From Pedobacter mucosus (GTDB lineage: Bacteria; Bacteroidota; Bacteroidia; Sphingobacteriales; Sphingobacteriaceae), in NCBI RefSeq assembly GCF_022200785.1, contig NZ_CP087585.1, forward strand, positions 3,224,001-3,288,000: DNA of 64,000 bases, in the 5' to 3' direction. Positions 1 through 9,191 of this stretch are shown here, in pieces. The stretch's first letter is position 1. Each line of letters begins with the position of its first letter. Made by a program: the position numbers and the translations under genes. The notes beneath the pieces are model-generated. The model was not told where the DNA came from. It saw only the letters and a list, made by a program, of their open reading frames with translations, and made no database searches.

Positions 1-277
1 AAGAAATTCCATGTTTATAATCGAACGGACCTGGAATGGCAATACCAATAATTTTTTCTTCAATATTATAACCTTCAAAAGATTCGTTTATAACATTGCA
101 CCAACCATTTAAAATACTTTCAGCAGAACTATTAGAATCTATAAATTCTCTTCTAACTGATTTTTGAATTAAACGTTTCTGTTCAATATCTACTATTCCT
201 GTGGTGATATGAGAACCACCAATATCAATACCCAATGCAATGGGACTTGATTTCACTATTAAATTACCTTCTTTCAT
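1..277 (-). CDS. ROK-family sugar kinase, N-terminal part (cut by window edge)
   Basis: The gene runs off the left edge, so only the first 92 residues are visible. I take the ATG at 277 as start because the next residues align with the complete paralogue at 9192-10076: both have ALG(I/V)DIGGSHIT, the ROK phosphate-1 loop, and later a GIA(I/M)PGPF(D/N)Y segment. ROK kinases phosphorylate sugars such as glucose, mannose or N-acetylmannosamine with ATP in the cytoplasm; the substrate cannot be read here. It lies 149 bp after the stop of the BSP-type peptidase on the same strand, at the end of the SusCD unit that begins at 8360. The neighbouring mannan unit also ends in a ROK gene. A sugar kinase acting on imported glycan products is inferred; a ROK regulator is less likely because no helix-turn-helix precedes the kinase motif. 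Confidence 0.85.
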   Translation of the reverse strand, partial: MKEGNLIVKSSPIALGIDIGGSHITTGIVDIEQKRLIQKSVRREFIDSNSSAESILNGWCNVINESFEGYNIEEKIIGIAIPGPFDYKHGIS

Positions 278-426
278 TAAAAATTCCGAGCTCCGCTATT
301 TCAACCTGTTTATCAAATTTATCTTTTTTAAAAGTTTTCGGCGCATAATTATCAATTATACCAATATGATTACTGTAATATTCAAAATTACAACTGCTTA
401 CTAACACTTCAAACGTGAAATAAAAA

Positions 427-1404
427 TTATGATTTTTTATCACTGTATTTCAATTTAACCTCTGGCTTTTTGCCGTAATCAGCCCAAAGTTCATCAATGC
501 TTTTTCCTGTTAAAGTAACCCAGGATTGTGCAGTATATTGATGCGCCCTCAACTGCAAATCCAAAGTTGGTATTAGCCCTGGCTTTACATTTTGTTCCAA
601 CCATTCGAAAAAACGAGCAGTAATCCGATAACTGTTGGTGTAACTTTGCTTTTCATTATAAGCTGGCAAACTCCATTTTGATCCCACATTATCTACGCCA
701 TATTTGTAGCGAACATAATCTGCAATACCTTCTGTTAACCATACCGGACCAGCAGAATAACCATATCCTTGAACAATGTGCATGGTTTCGTGGGTAACCA
801 CATCTATATCTGTTGGGTGCGCTTTCATATAACCAGCGCTAAACAAAATGCGATTTCCACTTGCTTCTGCAACGGCTTTATACGCGGTATCCACTACAAA
901 AAGAACATCATGTGTTGATTTATCATTGAAAGTTTTTACCAGCGTTGGATAAATCTCGAAATAGGTAGCGATTAAATTTTTCCGCACCGCGGGATCAAGA
1001 TTTGGATCTTTACTTATGAAAGTTAACGTGTAACCTTTTTTCTTATCAACACTATAAGAAACCCAATTTTTAGCCAATGCAGTTTTAAGTTCTTTCTCAA
1101 TTTTTTGTTGAGATTTATTTTTAACCCATTCACTATTCACCTTTATTTCTCCAGCTTTGGCGATAATTTTAGGCGTTTGATCCATTACTAAATCCAACAT
1201 TACTTTTCTTTTAGTTCTATAACCATCAGCTTGTGCAAAATCTGGGTAGACTTTAAAAAACGCTGCTTTTAGTTTCGCATCAACAATGGCATTGGTTGCA
1301 CTGTCTTTATCGTTTATGGTAATTTGATAGCCTTTTTTATCTTGAGCAAAAACACTTGCAGCTACTAAGGAAATCATGGTGATGGTGAAAATTCTTCTAA
1401 TCAT
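427..1404 (-). CDS. Secreted basic-secretory-protein (BSP) family metallopeptidase
   Basis: A 325-residue exported protein with a signal peptide ending near ASVFAQ (about residue 21). The C-terminal half carries HETMH (H205 to H209) followed by GPVWLTEGIADYVR, the signature of the plant basic secretory protein family (PF04450), thought to be a zinc peptidase with the later Glu or Asp as third ligand. The N-terminal part is unusual: residues 25-98 resemble residues 123-195, the segment just before the active site (GYQIT..KVYPDF against GYTLT..EIYPTL), so the protein seems to contain a degenerate extra copy of the family's N-lobe without HExxH. It follows the other HExxH gene by 48 bp in a SusCD operon. 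A role in cleaving the protein part of a glycoprotein target is inferred. The family call is firm, the substrate unknown. Confidence 0.8.
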   Translation of the reverse strand: MIRRIFTITMISLVAASVFAQDKKGYQITINDKDSATNAIVDAKLKAAFFKVYPDFAQADGYRTKRKVMLDLVMDQTPKIIAKAGEIKVNSEWVKNKSQQKIEKELKTALAKNWVSYSVDKKKGYTLTFISKDPNLDPAVRKNLIATYFEIYPTLVKTFNDKSTHDVLFVVDTAYKAVAEASGNRILFSAGYMKAHPTDIDVVTHETMHIVQGYGYSAGPVWLTEGIADYVRYKYGVDNVGSKWSLPAYNEKQSYTNSYRITARFFEWLEQNVKPGLIPTLDLQLRAHQYTAQSWVTLTGKSIDELWADYGKKPEVKLKYSDKKS

Positions 1405-1452
1405 TATTTTATATTTAGGTAATCAAATCGAGCTTAAACCCGTTACTTTGAT

Positions 1453-2421
1453 TTAATAGGTAACATTTGGAAAATCTTTTTTTGCTTGAATAAGTTGTGC
1501 AGCCCAAGCGTTTCCTTGCTCATCTTTTGGTCCGAAAGCAGTAACTGCAAGCGTTTCTAAATTAGTTCCGGCGGCGCCGCTCCAGAAGTGAATAAATTCT
1601 CCCATATTCATTCCTCTGCTATATTCCGGATAGGTGGTTACTCCGTTATTATAGGTTCTTTGCGGGAAATTTTTTGATAACAAGGTAAAAAAATTATTGA
1701 GTGCCTTTGTTTTTCCATAGCCATTATAAATTGGATAAAACCAATTTTTAAACCATTGGGTATTCGCTTTCGGAAAATTATCCGTAGTTGCCATCATCTT
1801 ATCATACCAACGCAATGCATCATCATTTCGACCAAGCCCAAGATAAACATCATACTGATAAATCTCCATCCATTTGCTATCATGCCAAATGCCAAAAGCA
1901 GGCGAACTGTGAATGCCTTTAGCAGCACCTTCTACAATATGCCCAATTTCGTGTGTAGATAAATCGATATCATTCCCGGTGCCAGTTATCCATGCATTTG
2001 CATCGTTTGATCCGCAATCAGTTACGTTTCTAAAATCATGACTTGCATCCATATAGGTTGAAGGATGACCGCCGCCGTATTTGCCTGAATGATAAATTGC
2101 ATACAATCGAGAATCTGTACCGAATTTACCGTAAGTTTTTTTGGTATAATTCCAAGCTTCAGCCATATATGTTTTTGGCCAAACAATGGACGATTTTACA
2201 TCGCCATCATAATAAATAACAACACTGGTATCATAATAAACACGATTAAGCAATTGAACATGTTCAAACCAATGTTCTTTCCATGTTGCTGGTGGCGCAC
2301 CCGGTGGATCTACAGTTTCAACAAGCGGGGGTGCTGGTTTTAGGATATCCACTTCTTTTTTATCATTGCATGCAAGTACAGCGAATATGACAATTACTGA
2401 AAAAGGAAAAATGTTTTTCAT
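1453..2421 (-). CDS. Secreted HExxH putative metallopeptidase lipoprotein
   Basis: A 322-residue protein with a lipoprotein signal (hydrophobic stretch, then LACND near residue 18), so probably attached to the outer membrane. The only clear catalytic signature is HEIGH at residues 157-161 followed by IVEGA, a zincin-type zinc site; a third ligand is not obvious, though Glu and Asp residues in the KWMEIYQYD region about 25 residues later are candidates. I do not recognise a named family. It sits between SusD (178 bp upstream) and the BSP-type peptidase (48 bp downstream) in the same direction, so a role in digesting the peptide part of a glycoprotein is inferred. The HExxH site is seen directly; peptidase activity is not proven, since some HExxH proteins act on glycans or are inactive. 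Confidence 0.65.
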   Translation of the reverse strand: MKNIFPFSVIVIFAVLACNDKKEVDILKPAPPLVETVDPPGAPPATWKEHWFEHVQLLNRVYYDTSVVIYYDGDVKSSIVWPKTYMAEAWNYTKKTYGKFGTDSRLYAIYHSGKYGGGHPSTYMDASHDFRNVTDCGSNDANAWITGTGNDIDLSTHEIGHIVEGAAKGIHSSPAFGIWHDSKWMEIYQYDVYLGLGRNDDALRWYDKMMATTDNFPKANTQWFKNWFYPIYNGYGKTKALNNFFTLLSKNFPQRTYNNGVTTYPEYSRGMNMGEFIHFWSGAAGTNLETLAVTAFGPKDEQGNAWAAQLIQAKKDFPNVTY

Positions 2422-2598
2422 AGCAGGAGTATTAGTTGGTTAAAAATAGGATGGCTTTAATTAAACGCTAGTCCGATGTAGGATTTAAGCTTTTGTCTCT
2501 TTTGTAGTTATAAAACGCACTACAAAAGAAACAAAAGAAAACAAACTTAATTGTTTACTGCCGTTCAAATCTAATTTAAGACAGCCTTAAAATTTATT

Positions 2599-4434
2599 TT
2601 ACCAGCCTATATTTTGAACAATTACTGGTACTTTTTGAATTTCACCATTTGGTATTGGCCACAAATAATGTTTCTTTTGGAAAACCCTGTTTTCAATCAC
2701 CACTGGTGTAAAAAATGCTGGTGCATTTTGAGTAATATTTAAACCTCTAATTTGAGTATCAGTGGTTTCTGCAATCTTCCATTCTCTGGTGTAAAAATAA
2801 CGATCTAATTCAAAAGCTAATTCAACACGTCGCTCACGGCGAATCGCATCCCTCATATCTGTAGGTATTGGAAGTCCGCCGTTACCATAATTTGCAACGC
2901 CTGCACGTGTACGGATTTTATTTAAATAAAGCAAAATATCAGGATCAGAAGGATTAGATTCCTGTAAAGCTTCTACATAATCAAGGTAAATTTCTGCTAA
3001 CCTGATTGTGGTAAAAATAGTTCTTCCTGATGTCCAACCTGCAACCGTTAAGTGCTTTCTTGAACCATAGCCTGTTTTAGAATAATCAGTATTTGCTATT
3101 GCTGCTTTACCTGCATTACCGTTAAATTCGTAACTTGTGATAATATTTGACGAAGTATTAATCCATTTCCGACCGCTATAAGTGATATTTGCATAAAAGC
3201 GTGGCTCGCGATTAACAAACATATTACTAATTAACCTTGGCGCAGACTGATCATTTGGATCTGGTGCCTGATAACTAGAAGTTCCGCTAGAAGAGTAAGT
3301 TGGATCACTTTCGATTGGCAAACCATTGGCAGTAAAATAAGCATCTACTAATTGTTGCGATGGTGATAAAAATGAACCGCCTTTATCTCCTCCTGCAGCA
3401 CCACTATGGTTAGGCGCTAATGAATATTGATAATAAGTAACATCTCCTCCTCTGCCAAAAATGATTTCTGAATTCCAACCGTTTAAAAACACATCTCTCG
3501 TTGCGATGAATGCCCTGTTAAAAGCCGTATTTGGAGTTGCAGGGTTAGTCGTTGGGGTTGTAGTTACGCTGTAAAGTGCATAATTGGCATAATTAGGATT
3601 GTTTAAAAATGCTTTTGCGGCAGTTGCTAATCTAGTCCATTTTGCTGCACTAGCAGTTTGACTAATTAATTGCTTTCCATCCTGATTTTTAAGCGCTGCG
3701 TAATCCGTATTTCCGTTAAAAAGTGGGCGAGCGGCTGTTAACAACACTTTAATTTTATAAGCATCAGCAACTGATGCTGTTATATGTCCATAATCTTCAC
3801 TTGCCTGCGGTGTAGCTGGAAGGCGTGAACTAGCAGCTTCCAATTCACTTACCACATAATCTACACATTCATCCATGGAATTACGTGGTTTACTAATTTC
3901 TGCAAGTGGCGCATCAGAAGCAATTGGATCATTACCCAATAAAACTACCGGGCCATATTGCCTAATTAAATGGTAGTAATAAATAGCCCTTAATGCCCTG
4001 GCTTCGTTTAAATAACGACTAACAATATCTATACCGCCAAGATTACAATCTGTACAACGACTAACGTTAGCGATAAATGAACTTGCCGCTTGTATGCCTC
4101 GGTAATAGTTTTGCCAGTGGTAATTTACTTGATTACTGGTCGCATCCCATGCACCAGTATTTACATTTTCACTAAAGTTTGGCAAAGTATAATCTGCCTC
4201 ATCAGAAGCTGCTGTCCACGGACCGATATTACCTAATCCACTTGCTGATCGATCAAAATTTTGATCCGGCAGGGTAGAATAAACATTTGCCAAAGCTTGC
4301 TCAACTGTAGCCTTTTTTTCATATACCTGATCAAAAGTAAGCCGATCATCGGGCACTTGATTTAAAAATTTTTTGCAGCCGTAATTACCAATCATCAGTA
4401 ATGCGCAAGCTGTATATATTAATATTTTTTTCAT
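2599..4434 (-). CDS. SusD/RagB-family glycan-binding outer-membrane lipoprotein
   Basis: A 611-residue SusD-like protein. The N-terminus has a lipoprotein signal with Cys at about residue 20 (YGCKKFLNQ), followed by the SusD-like TPR region (LNEARALRAIYYYHLIRQYGPVVLL) and a C-terminal SusD domain ending in the usual IRRERRVELAFE..R and IPNGEI..NIGW motifs. SusD proteins form the lid on a SusC TonB-dependent transporter and help bind oligosaccharides at the cell surface. It starts 11 bp after the partner SusC stop. It is clearly paralogous to the SusD at 15841 (NQVPDDRLT against DQVPNDRLT; shared ERRVELAFE), suggesting the two SusCD pairs arose by duplication and may bind related glycans. A gap of 178 bp separates it from the metallopeptidase downstream. 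Confidence 0.95.
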   Translation of the reverse strand: MKKILIYTACALLMIGNYGCKKFLNQVPDDRLTFDQVYEKKATVEQALANVYSTLPDQNFDRSASGLGNIGPWTAASDEADYTLPNFSENVNTGAWDATSNQVNYHWQNYYRGIQAASSFIANVSRCTDCNLGGIDIVSRYLNEARALRAIYYYHLIRQYGPVVLLGNDPIASDAPLAEISKPRNSMDECVDYVVSELEAASSRLPATPQASEDYGHITASVADAYKIKVLLTAARPLFNGNTDYAALKNQDGKQLISQTASAAKWTRLATAAKAFLNNPNYANYALYSVTTTPTTNPATPNTAFNRAFIATRDVFLNGWNSEIIFGRGGDVTYYQYSLAPNHSGAAGGDKGGSFLSPSQQLVDAYFTANGLPIESDPTYSSSGTSSYQAPDPNDQSAPRLISNMFVNREPRFYANITYSGRKWINTSSNIITSYEFNGNAGKAAIANTDYSKTGYGSRKHLTVAGWTSGRTIFTTIRLAEIYLDYVEALQESNPSDPDILLYLNKIRTRAGVANYGNGGLPIPTDMRDAIRRERRVELAFELDRYFYTREWKIAETTDTQIRGLNITQNAPAFFTPVVIENRVFQKKHYLWPIPNGEIQKVPVIVQNIGW

Positions 4435-4445
4435 TCTTTTGAAGT

Positions 4446-7400
4446 TTAAAAATTAGCGGTAAGACCTAAAGAATAATTAGATGTTAATGGATATCTAGTA
4501 CCATTATTGGTACCTAGCTCTGGATCCCAAAGCTTAAATTTACTGATGGTGAAAACGTTGTAGCCCGTTGCATAAATCCTCAAACGTTTAACACCGATAG
4601 CCTGAATGCCTTCTTTAAGTGTATAACCTAAATCTGCATTTTTTAACCTTAAGAAACTGATATCGCGTTTCCACCAAGTACTCGCTTGATAGTTATTGTT
4701 GTTGGTACCACCATAAGATAAACGTGGATAAACAGCATCCTGACGAGGGTTTGTTGGCGTCCAACGATCTGAAGCAACCGCCAGCATATTTCCTAAACCA
4801 CCAGAACTGGCAAATGAAGGAATATTCATAATGATATCTGCATTGTCTTGTCCTTGGAAAAACATGCCGAAATCAAAATGTTTATAAGTTAAGGAGAAGC
4901 CAAAACCATAAGTTGTACTAGGAATATCGCCTCTACCAATAATGGTTTGATCAAATGAATCGATTTTACCATCTCCATTTAAATCTTTATACTTGATATC
5001 ACCTGGCATTAATGTTCCAAACTGAGTTGCACTGCTGTTTATTTCTGCTTGAGTATCAAATAATTTTTCTGCAATATAGCCTACACGAGTAGCAGCTAAA
5101 ACATTAAAACCACGTTGTTCCATCCAAGGATATGCTTTTGGCGCCTGATCATTCTCGATTACCTTGTCTTTGTTGAAAGTAATATTTGCTCTTAAATTAA
5201 GCGACCAATCTTTACCCAATTGCGCATCGTATTGCAAAGTTCCATCTATCCCTTTATTTTCTACAACACCTAAGTTACCGATTGGCGTATTGGCTAAACC
5301 AATAAAATTTGGAACTGTACCCCTACTAATAAACTGATCTTTTCTTCTTTCTTTAAAGAAATCTACAATTAACGAAAGATTGTTATTTAAAGTTTTTAAC
5401 TCAAAACCTAAATCTTGTTTGCGGGTTTCTGCCCAGGTTACATCAACACCATAAGCAGTTACGCCAAGGCCACCCGTTGAAGTTGAACCACCTGGTAAAA
5501 TGTTTCCGTTCTGGCCAAATGTGTAACTTGGAGAACCACCTACTTTTGTTAAATAATAAAAACGATCACCTTCACCTGCAGCATAACCAGAACCACTTCC
5601 ACCACTACCCACAATACCATCCGAATAACGGAATTTAACCATTTGGATTGCATCTTTTAACGGTTCGAAGAATTTCTCGTTTGATAATAACCACCCCACA
5701 CCAAGCGCTGGGAAAAAGCCATAGCGTTTCTCTGGCGCAAAATTTTCTGAGCCATTATAGCCTACATTAAATTCGAAAAAGTATTTATTATCATAAGCAT
5801 ATGTTGCACGACTCGCAACACCTTGCAAACGATAAGGAAGTGACAGGGTTAAATTACCTGCAAATGGGTTAGAGTTATCATTTTGATTATACAAAAACAA
5901 ACCACTTACCGCATGTTTTCCAAATGTACGGTTGTAATTAATTGCAGCCTCGAAATACATTTTCTTATCGCCACCATTATTAATGCTGTAGTTTAAAAAG
6001 TCTTGTCCTTGTAAAACTAAGCCATATTTATAACCCGATGCGGCATTGCCTGCAACATTATAAGGATCGTTTGGATTAATTCTATAAATGGTTTCCCTTT
6101 TAGTTCTGTTGATCGAATTGCTGTTACTAACATCAAAAGAATACATGGTTGTAACGGATAAACCAGGAGTAACTGCCTTTAAATCTTGCGTTAAACGCAT
6201 GTTAGAATATAATTGGGTATTGTAACCTATTCTGTAACCGTTTCTTGTAATATCTCCATATGGATTTCGCTGATCAGATTGTGGACTGATACCTGGCAAA
6301 CTTCCGTTAGGATATAGAATTGGAAAAGAAGTTGGGTTAATTAAAAAAGCCTGACTAAATATATCCTGAGCGTTAAAACTACTTGGATAATTATTTTGAC
6401 CTAAAATTCCTTTAATCCCTAAATCTAATTTCGTAGTACCTGTAATATCCCAGTTAAGGTTTGCGCTAATGTTATAACGGCTATAGTTTTGTTTTACTGC
6501 AGAATTTACGGCTTCATCAGTTTTAAACAAACCATCTTCTCCATAATACCCTAATGAAACATAGTATTTCGCATTGCTCACACCACCAGATAAGTTAGCT
6601 GTTGCAGATCTGTTTCTACCCAAATCATTATAAATGGCATCAAACCAATTTACGTTTGGATATAGAATTGGATCTGTACCTGCAGCAGTTTTTTGAACGG
6701 CATCGATGGAATACGCAGGTGTAAATGCACCCGCAGCGCCACCTCTTAAATAATCTGAATACTTAGCCTCATTAGCTAAGTTCATATAATCTACACCATC
6801 TATTAAATCTGGTCTTTTAGTAAACCGGCTTATGCCTTCAAAATATTCCACATTAATTTTTGGTGTACCAATTTTTCCTTGTTTCGTATTGATTAAGATT
6901 ACTCCATTTGCTCCACGAATACCATAAACAGCAGTTGCTGCTGCATCTTTAAGTACCGTAAAATTATCAACATCATAAACGCTTATATCATTTAAGCTTC
7001 GGTTTGGAACACCATCAATAATTACAAGCGGGCCTCTATCGCCAGCTGTTAGCGAAGATATACCACGAATAAAAATATCTGAACCTGTTGCACCCGGCTC
7101 ACCGTTTCTACTTACGTTTACAATTCCTGGAATACGACCAGCCAATAACTGACTCATACTAGAAACTGGTTGTTTTAATTCATCAGCTTTTATTGATGAT
7201 TGTGCGCCTACTAAACTCTCTTTTTTCTGCGTTCCGAAACCCACAATAGCGACTTCTTGAAGGTCGGCTCCGGTTGTTTCCTTTAAAACAATATCCAATA
7301 CGGTTTGAGTTCCAACCGTAATTTCTTTTGTATCATAGCCTACATAAGTTACAATTAATACCGTATTTTGATCTGGAACGGTAATGGTAAATGCACCATT

Positions 7401-7667
7401 TACATCGGCAGCAGCACTTGTAGAACTGCCTTTTACTTTAACACCTGCACCTGGTAATGGCAAGCCTTTTTCATCTTTTATTATTCCACGGAGCACAATA
7501 TCAGCCTTGGTTTGATTAACCGAAACTGAGCTGTTTATATTAATGGCAGAAGCATTAGCCGTAGTATAAAAACCGCTGCTTAGCGCTAACGTTAAAGCGA
7601 TAGCCTTCAAAGCACAATCTTTAAGCTTGAGTTTGCCTCTAGTTAAATTTGTAATTTTTTTCATCAT
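4446..7667 (-). CDS. SusC/RagA-family TonB-dependent transporter
   Basis: A 1073-residue outer-membrane transporter. Order of parts: signal peptide (to about residue 40, TTANASA), a carboxypeptidase-regulatory-like beta-sandwich (about 60-130, GIIKDEKGLPLPGAGV), the TonB plug (VAIVGFGTQKKESLVGA; RGISSLTAGDRGPLVIIDGV; YGIRGANGVILINTK) and a 22-strand-type barrel ending in LTANF. It imports oligosaccharides using TonB energy with the adjacent SusD. It is most like the SusC at 17672 in this window. Two ATG codons are in tandem at the start; either could be used. It begins 132 bp after the stop of the F5/8C lipoprotein, a gap that contains a 16-bp palindrome at 7681-7696. Regulation is probably through the two LacI-type sites near 8863-8949, if the lipoprotein and SusC are co-transcribed. 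Confidence 0.95.
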   Translation of the reverse strand: MMKKITNLTRGKLKLKDCALKAIALTLALSSGFYTTANASAININSSVSVNQTKADIVLRGIIKDEKGLPLPGAGVKVKGSSTSAAADVNGAFTITVPDQNTVLIVTYVGYDTKEITVGTQTVLDIVLKETTGADLQEVAIVGFGTQKKESLVGAQSSIKADELKQPVSSMSQLLAGRIPGIVNVSRNGEPGATGSDIFIRGISSLTAGDRGPLVIIDGVPNRSLNDISVYDVDNFTVLKDAAATAVYGIRGANGVILINTKQGKIGTPKINVEYFEGISRFTKRPDLIDGVDYMNLANEAKYSDYLRGGAAGAFTPAYSIDAVQKTAAGTDPILYPNVNWFDAIYNDLGRNRSATANLSGGVSNAKYYVSLGYYGEDGLFKTDEAVNSAVKQNYSRYNISANLNWDITGTTKLDLGIKGILGQNNYPSSFNAQDIFSQAFLINPTSFPILYPNGSLPGISPQSDQRNPYGDITRNGYRIGYNTQLYSNMRLTQDLKAVTPGLSVTTMYSFDVSNSNSINRTKRETIYRINPNDPYNVAGNAASGYKYGLVLQGQDFLNYSINNGGDKKMYFEAAINYNRTFGKHAVSGLFLYNQNDNSNPFAGNLTLSLPYRLQGVASRATYAYDNKYFFEFNVGYNGSENFAPEKRYGFFPALGVGWLLSNEKFFEPLKDAIQMVKFRYSDGIVGSGGSGSGYAAGEGDRFYYLTKVGGSPSYTFGQNGNILPGGSTSTGGLGVTAYGVDVTWAETRKQDLGFELKTLNNNLSLIVDFFKERRKDQFISRGTVPNFIGLANTPIGNLGVVENKGIDGTLQYDAQLGKDWSLNLRANITFNKDKVIENDQAPKAYPWMEQRGFNVLAATRVGYIAEKLFDTQAEINSSATQFGTLMPGDIKYKDLNGDGKIDSFDQTIIGRGDIPSTTYGFGFSLTYKHFDFGMFFQGQDNADIIMNIPSFASSGGLGNMLAVASDRWTPTNPRQDAVYPRLSYGGTNNNNYQASTWWKRDISFLRLKNADLGYTLKEGIQAIGVKRLRIYATGYNVFTISKFKLWDPELGTNNGTRYPLTSNYSLGLTANF

Positions 7668-7680
7668 AATTAATTTGTGT

Positions 7681-7696
7681 TAACAGCGTGCTGTTA
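7681..7696. repeat. Short perfect palindrome ahead of SusC
   Basis: TAACAGC and GCTGTTA flank a 2-bp centre, giving a near-perfect 16-bp dyad 14 bp upstream of the SusC start at 7667. With so small a centre it is more likely a protein-binding dyad than an RNA hairpin. It does not match the LacI-like motif found elsewhere in the window, so a different regulator or chance is possible. Confidence 0.4.
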
Positions 7697-7799
7697 TAAG
7701 GTCTGTTGATCGGTTGAAATAATGGTATTGCCCAACAGTTAATTGGGCCGTATAAATCTTAAGGTATCTAAGTTCAAAAGCGAAGATTATCACAATACA

Positions 7800-8360
7800 T
7801 TATTGTTGCTCTTCTGGTACTTCAATTAATCGCCACTCTGATAACTGAAATAATGAACCACTACCAACTGCCGAAATACTGATTCTATAAAATTTGTAAA
7901 GAACCTTATTTTTGAAGTTGTAAGTTTTAGTCATGTTGCGACCAGAGAATGTTTCACCAGTTTTTGTATCTAAATCAACCCAAGTGGTACCATCTAAAGA
8001 ACCACTAAACTTCCAGTCTTTTGGATCTCTACCTGGTGAGTCATTTCCAGAGGTTAATGTATAAGATGCTACTTGCTGAGGTGCAGCAAACGATAACTGC
8101 ATGTAAAAGTTTGATGAATAAGGATTGATCAAAAATTTTGTAGAAAAATCATTATCAACAACTTTGGCAGACCCCTCAGATCCTGCAGCACCACCAGAGC
8201 TTTCGATATTTGTAGACAATGTGGCTTTCGCAGTAACATCTACCTTAGCTTTCCAGGTAAAAAGTTCTACAGATGGATATTCTTCTTTTTCACATCCAAG
8301 AAGTAAGACCATGGCAGCGCAGAGACCAATAGCGCTCCGGGTAATTTTTAAAAGATTCAT
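7800..8360 (-). CDS. Surface lipoprotein with F5/8 type C (CBM32-like) domain
   Basis: A 186-residue lipoprotein: hydrophobic leader and LLGCEKEE lipobox (Cys about residue 23), then a single galactose-binding-like beta-sandwich. The signature runs from about residue 45: ATLSTN, KVVDNDFSTKF, LSFAAPQQVASYTLTSGNDSPGRDPKDWKFSGSLDGTTWVDL is the pattern of F5/8 type C or CBM32-like domains, closing with YRISI and LSEWRL. No catalytic domain is attached. It is the first gene of the SusC-SusD-peptidase unit and is probably a surface glycan-binding protein that feeds ligand to the transporter. Similar small F5/8C lipoproteins stand next to mannan SusCD pairs in other Bacteroidota, which I recall but cannot check here. 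Ligand is not deducible. Confidence 0.85.
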   Translation of the reverse strand: MNLLKITRSAIGLCAAMVLLLGCEKEEYPSVELFTWKAKVDVTAKATLSTNIESSGGAAGSEGSAKVVDNDFSTKFLINPYSSNFYMQLSFAAPQQVASYTLTSGNDSPGRDPKDWKFSGSLDGTTWVDLDTKTGETFSGRNMTKTYNFKNKVLYKFYRISISAVGSGSLFQLSEWRLIEVPEEQQ

Positions 8361-8862
8361 AAATAATTAATTTTTGGTTTGTTGGTTGTTTAAATGTGTG
8401 ATGGTTAATCGCACAGTAGTTAAAACGCGAAGTTTTTAACCTGCTTTTAGAAATGGTTAATTTCTTAAATCGGCCTTTTTGCTTGCCTTTAAAAATGATT
8501 TACTATTCTACTATCGCTAAGGCTATCTTCATTGCTTTAATTTTATTTAAAGTTTTAAGATGTGTTTAACGAAAACTTATATTTCATTACAATTTATTCA
8601 AAACAGATCCCTGCCACCCTAATATCAGGCAGCCATATAATTGCAACATTGTTTTAGATAAGTTTTATTTCGTTTTAAGTAGAAGCAGTATTACCAATTG
8701 TAATAGGCAAAATGAAAGCGATTGTGGAGTAAAAATGAGTAGTTCTTATTTAATCATAGCGTTGGGTTAAGGATGAAAATATAGTATAGTTGATGGGTTG
8801 ATTACGTTATTATTTTAATTACTTAATAGGATTAAAATCACAATAGCACTTCTAATAGCTCT

Positions 8863-8878
8863 AATAAAACGTTTTACT
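8863..8878. promoter_or_regulatory. LacI-type operator candidate (site 1, unit e)
   Basis: AATAAAACGTTTTACT, with a CG centre and inverted half-sites. It fits the shared consensus AGTAAANCGNTTTACT in 11 of 12 specified arm positions and is the exact reverse complement of the second site at 8934-8949. Central-CG dyads of this kind are typical of LacI-family operators, and a LacI-family gene lies at 28678. Confidence 0.6.
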
Positions 8879-8933
8879 AAGCATGTTTAAAAAAAAATAC
8901 TTGTTAAAGCATTAAAATTAGAAATCTATAACT

Positions 8934-8949
8934 AGTAAAACGTTTTATT
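8934..8949. promoter_or_regulatory. LacI-type operator candidate (site 2, unit e)
   Basis: AGTAAAACGTTTTATT, the exact reverse complement of the site at 8863-8878, centred 71 bp from it. Paired sites at this distance would allow looping by a tetrameric regulator or a dimer pair, but that is inference. Confidence 0.6.
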
Positions 8950-9191
8950 ACGCAATTATATAAATAATTTTAGATAAAAAAGTATCAAAAAAGAAAAGTG
9001 CGAGATTTATTTAAAGAATACTATTAATATAAGTCAATAAAAATACATCAACAGGTATTTTCATTGCAGATTCATTAAAATTTGCATCATGAATTATTGA
9101 ATAATAGAAAATCCTTTAATGGTTGGTCGTTATTATTATGACTTTTGAAAAGATGTTGAACAACATAACTATATTAAAATACTTATCAGTG

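Larger units (their letters stand above)
8361..9191. other. 831-bp gene-free regulatory region
   Basis: I find no credible ORF, RNA gene or mobile-element end in this very AT-rich gap between the ROK stop at 9192 and the lipoprotein start at 8360. It holds two copies of a 16-bp dyad (8863-8878 and 8934-8949) and a weaker inverted repeat around 8419-8440 (GTTAAAAC, then GTTTTTAAC). The dyads lie about 500 bp upstream of the next start codon, so either the leader is long or a small RNA or unannotated peptide lies between. A CTGCC/GGCAG hairpin at 8611-8632 has no T-run. Confidence 0.6.

Noticed and set aside
8611-8632. CTGCC/GGCAG hairpin in the long gap
   Set aside because: The stem is only 5 bp with a 12-base loop and no U-tail, so it is not supported as a terminator or element.
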